Assembly: GCA_028274465.1 (NCBI GenBank)
Contig: CM051455.1
Location: 135,008,096 to 135,072,095, forward strand
Length of the DNA stretch: 64,000 bases
Origin: Plantago ovata
Lineage: Eukaryota > Streptophyta > Magnoliopsida > Lamiales > Plantaginaceae
Reading direction: 5' to 3'
How positions within the stretch are numbered: position 1 is the first letter of the stretch; each line of letters begins with the position of its first letter. The position numbers and the translations under genes were made by a program. This document shows, in pieces, positions 59,701 to 64,000 of the stretch. The notes beneath the pieces were generated by a model, which saw only the letters and a program-made list of their open reading frames with translations, did no database searches and was not told where the DNA came from.

Positions 59701-62700
59701 GAGTGTTCTACTTGCACTCACCTCATGAAAGTAAGAAATGATGTTAACTTTGAAAAATATGCTCCCCTTTGCTTTACAGATTGATGTGGAGAATCCGTGT
59801 GTGATCATGAGTCAAGATAAGAGCAGGGAGTTTTTGAATTCAGGGAGTGCTAAAGATAAGTTCAAGGTATCAGTTACATTTTAGGAATTTAGGCCATGAA
59901 CTTCAAGTGTTTATTTAACGATTTGATATTCTGCTTGCTACTTCCTTGTAATCTGCATTTCAACCTAGCATTCACCTTATATATCCATCATCCGGTTGGC
60001 TAGGGTTTTGTGTTCTGAAATTATAAACAATAAACATCTAACAGAAATTAACACTGTCTTTCAGTTTTTTTACAGGGCAACCCTTCTTCAGCGGGTGGAT
60101 GATTTGCTGAAAGGTATCGATGCACAACTCAGTGACGCTGCTGCCCAGGTTAATCACTTGGAACAATCATTGAGACCGGTATTAAAGGAACTAGATGAGT
60201 TGCATGTAAAAATCAAAGACATGGAATATGTAGAGGAGATTTCTCTGAAGGTACAGTTGGTACGGAAGAAACTAGCCTGGGCATGGGTGTATGATACTGA
60301 AAGAAAACTTGATGAGAAAAGTAAAGAGATTGAAAAGCTGAAAGGAAGGATACCCAGCTGTCAAACACGAATCGATGAGCAACATGTAAGTACCTCGATG
60401 CGAGATTTTCTGCAACCCTGATCTTTCATATCTGTACCTGAGTCAAAGTGTATTATACAACCGACGACTGAATTATTGGGGTTTTCTAATCATAAGAGAG
60501 ACTATGTCTAGAAGTTCTGTACAATATTTCTCCGCGCTGTTTGAAGACTGTTTTCATCTACATTTTGCTATGTGAATCTACACTGTTGATAGAAACCCCT
60601 TAGTAGTGTCTAATTTGCTGGCTTTCCTCCACTTAATATGTTGATTTTACATTCCTTACGTACCTGCTTTTTCCGTAACAAATTTTCTTGATTCACCTAT
60701 CAAAGAAAGATATGCATCTAGACTAAGAAATTGAATCAAAGGAGGGTCTAACTTCTCATCCAATATGGATTCTACCCTTTATTCATCCTATCTAATTCTT
60801 AAATACTCTGGAATAACAGTATCCATTACTTTATTTTACAGAACAAGTTTGAAGAGCTGACTTACCAATTGGCGAAGAAGAAAAGTCACGTATCAATTTT
60901 GGTGGAAAAGGCATCTGAAGTTCAGAGAATGAGAGATGAACTGCAACACAAGTATTCTATGGTATGCTGTTTACTAAACATTGTCGTAATTTCTACATTA
61001 AAACTCTACCTGTGTGTTTGCTCATGTTTGGCTTATGCTGGAAAACAATCAACATAGCTTACAAACTTCTGGTTAGAATTCTAGTATTTAATGTTTGCAC
61101 TTTAGGCTCGAAATGAGAAACTTGCGCTAGAAGCCGAACGCGATACCAAGACGAGACAAATGCAGAGCATGCGCAAAAGAATTGAATCGCTTGAGCAACA
61201 GATTCATCAATTTCATGAGCAGCAGATTAGAGACACACAGGTTAAGTAACCATCAATCAACCATCTAACTCCCCTACCCTTGCATTGCATGATATATTTT
61301 AAATCCGACCCTCTTTTCGTTGTCTTATGATCACGATTATTAATTTATACATGCCTGAAGTGTCAACCAGACTTTGTCAGTTGATTCTACTCGCGTCCTT
61401 AACTCATAGCTAACCTTGTCCTGCACTACCTGTTATTTTTGTGGTTCAGTTATTTTATTCATTTGAATTTTATTTCAATGTTATCTCTCTCTCTCTCTCT
61501 TTTTCTGGGGGGGGGGGTTGTCAAATAGTAAACTATTGACTGCAATCTTCATCTTGATGCTGAAAATGAAAGAATGTTAATTTCTTGACTAGGTTTTATA
61601 AAACACCCGTCTTACGCTCATACGAGTGTAAAACTGGTTTGATTGGTGCTTAAGTGACCCATTTGGTCACTTATGTAACCTAGTGGAAACTAGTCTTACA
61701 AGTGTAAAGTCAGTTTTTCTCAAGAATTTATGTAATTTCTTCTACCTCAGAGATTGCCACAGTACAAATGCTATATTTGCTTGTCATTTAATTTCTGAGG
61801 ATGGCCTAAACTTCTATGCTTTAAGCTCTTGCCAAAAATCCCTTATTTAAAGGTTTAATGCTAGAAGTAGCAGTAGCACAAACAAGCACATGTTCAGTTA
61901 AAGATGACGTCGTGTAATTGTTAGCAATGGCTCCCCGTTCAACTGGACTAATTGAGTGACTTGGTCCATGAAGAAATATTCATTAGTCTTGCTCTTGTTG
62001 TCATAAAGTTTGTCACCTTGACACGCAAAATATATATAGTGACATCACTTATAGTCCTCATTCCTGAAAACAAAATCTTGCTGAACTTAATGGCTAAACA
62101 CATCGATATCATGCCAACGAGCAACACGGAAGCCTACCATTAGCATTTCAATACTCGCAAAATGACTAGGGATCTGCATGTTTACGATGAAAAATTAGGC
62201 AAAATGCAATTCAATAGAAAAAGTCTTGAATTATTGCATTTAACTTTACCGATATGTTCATAGTTTCCTAGATCCATAACTGTTTCTAATTGGTGGTTAA
62301 ATGTAACATCTATTGTTTGATTTAATCAAATAATACTCCATGATTTATTCCCAATCATTATATGATCAACTAGTTTTTGTCATTGTAGAATTTAACAGAG
62401 TTTAAACTAGGTATGCTGGGATTATAAATAAATGTGTAATTGCTATTAGATCTTTATGCCGTAGGCTATAGCAAGCTAGCTAATTGAATGCTGTGCAGAC
62501 TGCGTACAGGTTTTCATATCCCTTTCAAATATCCTGGTGATCGTAAAACCTTAGTGGGTTTCTAGTTATATGGGATGCAAATTTCCATCTGGTTTGGTGT
62601 GCTCGATAGGATTTTTCGCTGAGCTTCTTCTTTTACTGATGTGGATTTCTTGTTTAGCATGACAACATTATGTTGGTCTTTATAGTTCACATTGTTTCAT

Positions 62701-63078
62701 ACCTCACTTTCATTTTCTTTTAATTTTATATTTTCTAGTATGATATTTGATGACCCCAAATCAAGGGAGCACTTGTCATAATGTTTAAACTAAAGCCCCT
62801 GTGGTCCTAATCCTATTGCCATTTGATTTTGTGCGGTTGTAGGCTGAAGAAAATGAAATAACTGAAAAGCTCAGTGTACTCGAAGTTGAGTTTGATGAAG
62901 CTAATGAGAACTGCCAGAGGTACAACTGAAGATGTCTAATTTATATGTTTCTTGTTTCTTTGAGTAGTTTTCTTTTGATTCGAGTGAAATTATTGTTCCC
63001 AGATTGAAGGCAGAGGAGGATAGAATTGCAGAAATGATGGTTTCTGTACGACAGGAAATAAAAAAAATTTCTGAAGGG
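56737..63078 (+). CDS. SMC6: SMC6, 5' part, copy 2 (continues past the right side)
   Basis: Exons: 56737-56896, 56989-57094, 58065-58198, 59595-59650, 59780-59866, 60065-60385, 60842-60961, 61106-61240, 62843-62919, 63003-63078; cumulative 1272 bp, 424 codons, all in phase with GT-AG borders. The N-terminus has GIINRIHLENFMCH and the Walker A motif FITGQNGSGKSAILTAL (split by intron 1), then the Q-loop region NPCVIMSQDKSREFL, SGSAKDKFKFFYRATLLQ, and the first coiled coil. The start was chosen as the ATG giving MANSRV, with the leader just upstream. It is the head of the same kind of protein as at 1-11141. The exon equivalent to copy 1's 2519-2593 was not found before the window ends. Ordinary SMC5/6 role in the nucleus. 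Confidence 0.94.
61586..61732. mobile_element. Small insertion (147 bp) in an SMC6 copy 2 intron, 8-bp TSD
   Basis: TAATTTCT flanks it at 61578-61585 and 61733-61740, while copy 1 has a single uninterrupted TTAATTTTTTCTACC at the equivalent place (about 688-702). The insert has partly complementary halves (CTTACGCTCATACGAGTG / ACAAGTGTAAAGTCAG). Probably a MITE, placed after the tandem duplication. Confidence 0.7.
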
Positions 63079-63355
63079 GTAAGTGGCCAAAATTTATTTT
63101 GAATCAGTGTCACATCTTCATGAACCTTGAACTTCTGTTATGAACCCTCTGATACACAAATTTGTCCCTATAGGTGTAAATAAGATTAGTAAAATGAAAC
63201 TGTTCATCAATAGCTTTTTGTTGGAACTAGACCAATGTCGCAGACAAATGTGATACTCTGTGACACATTCACTGTGCAAATATAATGACAGTTCTGGGTA
63301 TTTTGATTTCTCACAAAAAACTAGGGATACGTTTTATGAGGTCCATATTATGCTA
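63079..63355. other. SMC6 copy 2 intron, alignable to copy 1
   Basis: This intronic stretch matches copy 1 at about 2082-2300 (for example GTGCAAATATAATGACAGTTCTGGGTA) until a MITE interrupts it. Confidence 0.8.
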
Positions 63356-63619
63356 CTGATCCCTCCTATTTATTTATTTACTTGTCGTTTTAAAGTTTTC
63401 ACACTTTTAATACACCTCATTTCGATTCATTGATTTTCTAAAAATACTACATTAATTACAAGTAATTATGATACTTGAACCAATAGGATACCTCTAAATG
63501 ATATGGAATTCAACAACATGCATTAATTATGATGAGGGTCTCTCTTGAAAAATGCAAAACGCCAAATATTATTCAAATAGTGAAAATCTAAAACGACATG
63601 TATTAAAAATGGGAGGGAG
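63356..63619. mobile_element. Stowaway-type MITE (264 bp) in an SMC6 copy 2 intron
   Basis: The left end CTGATCCCTCCTATTTATT...TTGTCGTTTTAAAGTTTTCAC mirrors the right end GTGAAAATCTAAAACGACAT...AAATGGGAGGGAG, with TA on both sides (63354-63355 and 63620-63621). Copy 1 lacks it at the equivalent place. Confidence 0.88.
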
Positions 63620-64000
63620 TACATAATATGTTTCAGCCCCATTTGAAAATATTGCCTTAGAAGATTATCTATTATGCCCCTTCTGCTTATTTAGGTTAAG
63701 CATTTTTAATTTAACCTGTAAAAAAAGGAAATACCGTGTCTAATCAAATTCATATACGAGTATAGGACTTGACTTATCATTCTCTCACATGAAAAGAAAA
63801 AAAAAATAAAAAATCAGACGCTAGTCTCAATCTTCATCTCTTAAAATCTGCCCTCTTCGCCGCCAATCTCCACCGATGCTTTCTCGTATTCTCATGATAT
63901 CAGTTCTGATTCATGCGGCATCCCACCACCGGCACAGCCACACTGATACCCCTTTTGTTTGGCTTTTTGATGTCTGTACATCTGATTGGTGTGATATCCC
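63620..64000. other. Right-edge sequence inside SMC6 copy 2, unassigned insertion
   Basis: Not alignable by eye to copy 1 downstream of position 2300. From about 63820 it reads like the leader of another element or gene (GCCCTCTTCGCCGCCAATC), so a larger insertion may split the intron here. The end lies outside the window. Confidence 0.4.

Overview
The window is nuclear genomic DNA from a flowering plant, most likely a eudicot: AT-rich introns with GT-AG borders, plant-type SMC6, ABCE (RLI) and F-box families, and a dense mix of plant transposon types (Mutator-like, Harbinger, hAT, Stowaway and Tourist MITEs, Copia, a Cassandra-type element, Helitron ends). I cannot name the species from sequence alone. 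There are no operons, ribosome binding sites or CRISPR arrays. Intergenic sequence is mostly transposon debris.

Layout. 1-11141 (+) holds the 3' part of an SMC6 gene (22 exons visible, open to its stop). 56737-63078 (+) holds the 5' part (10 exons) of a second SMC6 gene that runs off the right edge. The two overlap in gene content, and their introns still align, so they are tandem duplicates offset by about 60.9 kb. 11142-26570 is intergenic and transposon-rich: a Stowaway MITE, a Mutator-type MITE with a 9-bp target duplication, a decayed Mutator-like transposase gene carrying a solo LTR in its intron, and Helitron 3' ends. 26578-30515 (-) is an 11-exon ABCE/RLI gene. Its frame closes to 594 residues, but the N-terminal iron-sulfur domain is missing, replaced by two unrelated exons, and the second signature motif reads LSVGE instead of LSGGE. 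33037-38370 (+) is an F-box/LRR gene broken by a roughly 4-kb Harbinger element that carries its own Myb/SANT gene and DDE transposase gene. 41763-41872 (-) is an exon-sized piece of an RS-type SR splicing factor. 44706-46500 (-) is an F-box gene with an FBA-like region and one frameshift. 47400-48359 (-) is the 3' end of a LINE-type polyprotein. 49596-56550 is a stack of non-autonomous hAT-like, Mutator, Copia, TRIM and Cassandra-type fragments.

How the genes relate. SMC6 is the partner of SMC5 in the SMC5/6 complex (genome stability, recombination repair); copy 2 has an E2F-type TTTCCCGCC site just upstream, in line with S-phase expression. ABCE proteins recycle ribosomes, and canonical members need the [4Fe-4S] domain. 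The copy here therefore looks like either a neofunctionalised ABCE lacking the domain or a freshly decaying duplicate. A stray duplicate of its 3' UTR at 32487-32590 shows that this locus has itself been duplicated. The F-box genes and transposons have no evident link to SMC6 or ABCE.

The strongest lead for something undescribed is the iron-sulfur-less ABCE. Secondary leads are the GGAGCT palindrome arrays found inside mobile DNA at two places, the GGCGCC clusters shared by an autonomous and a non-autonomous Mutator relative, and a decayed duplicated exon inside SMC6 copy 1.
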